From contig NZ_JAJJOE010000011.1 of assembly GCF_020907405.1 (NCBI RefSeq), positions 1-64,000 on the forward strand: a stretch of DNA of 64,000 nt, in the 5' to 3' direction. Below, in pieces: positions 63,423 to 64,000 of the stretch. The position numbers and the translations under genes were made by a program. Position 1 is the stretch's first letter; each line of letters opens with the position of its first letter. The notes beneath the pieces are model-generated. The model was given only the letters and a program-made list of their open reading frames with translations. It made no database searches and had not been told where the DNA came from. This DNA is from Arthrobacter sp. zg-Y769. GTDB lineage: Bacteria; Actinomycetota; Actinomycetes; Actinomycetales; Micrococcaceae.

Positions 63423-64000
63423 TCACCAGTCATGAACCGTGCCGTCGGTGAGGCGGTTGTAGGGCAGGTAGGCCTGCTGGTAGGGGAACGACGCCGCGGC
63501 TTCCTCGTTGAGCTCAACGCCGAGCCCCGGGCTATCACCGGGGTGGAGGTATCCGTCGACGAACGTCATGGACTGCTCGAACACGGTGTTGGTCTTCTTG
63601 CTGTGCTCCATGTACTCCTGGATCCCGAAGTTGTGGATTGCGAGTCCCACATGGGACTGCGCGGCGAGGCCGACTGGCGAGACGTCCGTGGGGCCGTGGA
63701 ACCCGGAACGGATCTGGTACTGGGCTGCGTAGTCCATGACCTTCTTTAGCGGCGAGATCCCGCCGAAGTGCGTCGACGCGGCGCGCACGTAGTCGATCAG
63801 CTGCTCTCGGATGAGTGTTTGGAAGTCGAAGACGGTGTTGAACACCTCGCCCACCGCCAGCGGAGTGGTGGTGTGCTGGCGGATCAGCCGGAACGCCTCC
63901 TGATTCTCCGCCGGCGTCACGTCCTCCAGCCAGAACAGATCGTAGGGCTCCAGGGATTTGCCGAGCTTCGCCGCCTGGATGGGTGTCATTCGGTGATGAC
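63423..64000 (-). CDS. Mannonate-dehydratase-like enolase-superfamily protein (partial)
   Basis: The C-terminal 192 residues of a ManD-type enzyme, cut by the window end: the frame reads on through 64000 ([26 protein letters not shown]). Signature stretches are [33 protein letters not shown] with metal-binding Glu residues, [18 protein letters not shown], and [34 protein letters not shown]. ManD proteins dehydrate D-mannonate, an intermediate of glucuronate breakdown, or related acid sugars. This fits the adjacent beta-glucuronidase. The start lies outside the window. Confidence 0.88.
   Translation of the reverse strand, partial: HHRMTPIQAAKLGKSLEPYDLFWLEDVTPAENQEAFRLIRQHTTTPLAVGEVFNTVFDFQTLIREQLIDYVRAASTHFGGISPLKKVMDYAAQYQIRSGFHGPTDVSPVGLAAQSHVGLAIHNFGIQEYMEHSKKTNTVFEQSMTFVDGYLHPGDSPGLGVELNEEAAASFPYQQAYLPYNRLTDGTVHDW

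Overview
The window is high-GC actinobacterial chromosome, most likely Arthrobacter or a close relative in the Micrococcaceae. I judge this from the GC-rich codon use, frequent GTG/TTG starts, the small SRP RNA in front of dnaX, the actinobacterial purS-purQ-purL order, DUF3151 beside class II fructose-bisphosphate aldolase, and an actinobacterial Asp23/AmaP module. I see no insertion sequence, phage or CRISPR array. Most of the window is housekeeping chromosome with small conserved proteins of unknown function between the core genes.

Layout. Positions 1-300 look like the leader and promoter of an rRNA operon that reads leftwards out of the window. From 0.4 to 7 kb come nagB (with a duplicated 5' end and a small overlapping leader ORF), the SRP RNA, dnaX, recR and lysC. 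The stretch from 7 to 11.5 kb holds a frameshifted membrane gene, a glycosylase-like gene, a subtilisin-inhibitor-like lipoprotein and a thioesterase-like gene. purSQL lies at 11.5-15 kb. From 15 to 24.5 kb there are small enzymes, an ECF sigma/anti-sigma pair, a nitrilase-type hydrolase, and a MarR regulator divergent from an alpha/beta hydrolase. From 24.5 to 32 kb there are purA, an unusual four-unit inverted repeat array, an Excalibur-domain surface protein next to a class F sortase, fba, a SpoU methyltransferase and a NagD-type phosphatase. From 32.7 to 41.4 kb there are pyrE, nadE, xth, the five-gene Asp23 envelope-stress module, tRNA-Phe/Asp/Glu, a zincin and a zinc exporter. From 41.4 to 52 kb there are a universal stress protein, CopC, an AzgA purine permease, a large-subunit catalase, three transferase genes (two SAM-dependent methyltransferase-fold proteins and an acetyltransferase) and an APC amino-acid permease. 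From 52 to 57 kb there are pta-ackA and a zinc alcohol/formaldehyde dehydrogenase. The last 6.5 kb hold an MFS transporter preceded by a perfect LexA-type box, then a leftward cluster for glucuronides: mannonate-dehydratase-like enolase-superfamily enzyme (cut by the window end), GH2 beta-glucuronidase and GH3 beta-glucosidase.

How the genes fit together. purSQL and purA (IMP and AMP synthesis), AzgA (base uptake) and pyrE cover nucleotide supply. Pta-AckA interconverts acetyl-CoA and acetate. fba serves central carbon flow. The GH2, ManD-like and GH3 genes would release glucuronate or glucose from conjugates and pass a hexuronate derivative towards 2-keto-3-deoxygluconate. The observations I find most worth checking are the duplicated nagB start with its overlapping leader ORF, the palindromic repeat array at 26.65 kb, the LexA-type box before an MFS gene, the alpha/beta hydrolases with replaced nucleophiles, and the lipid-anchored SSI-like protein.
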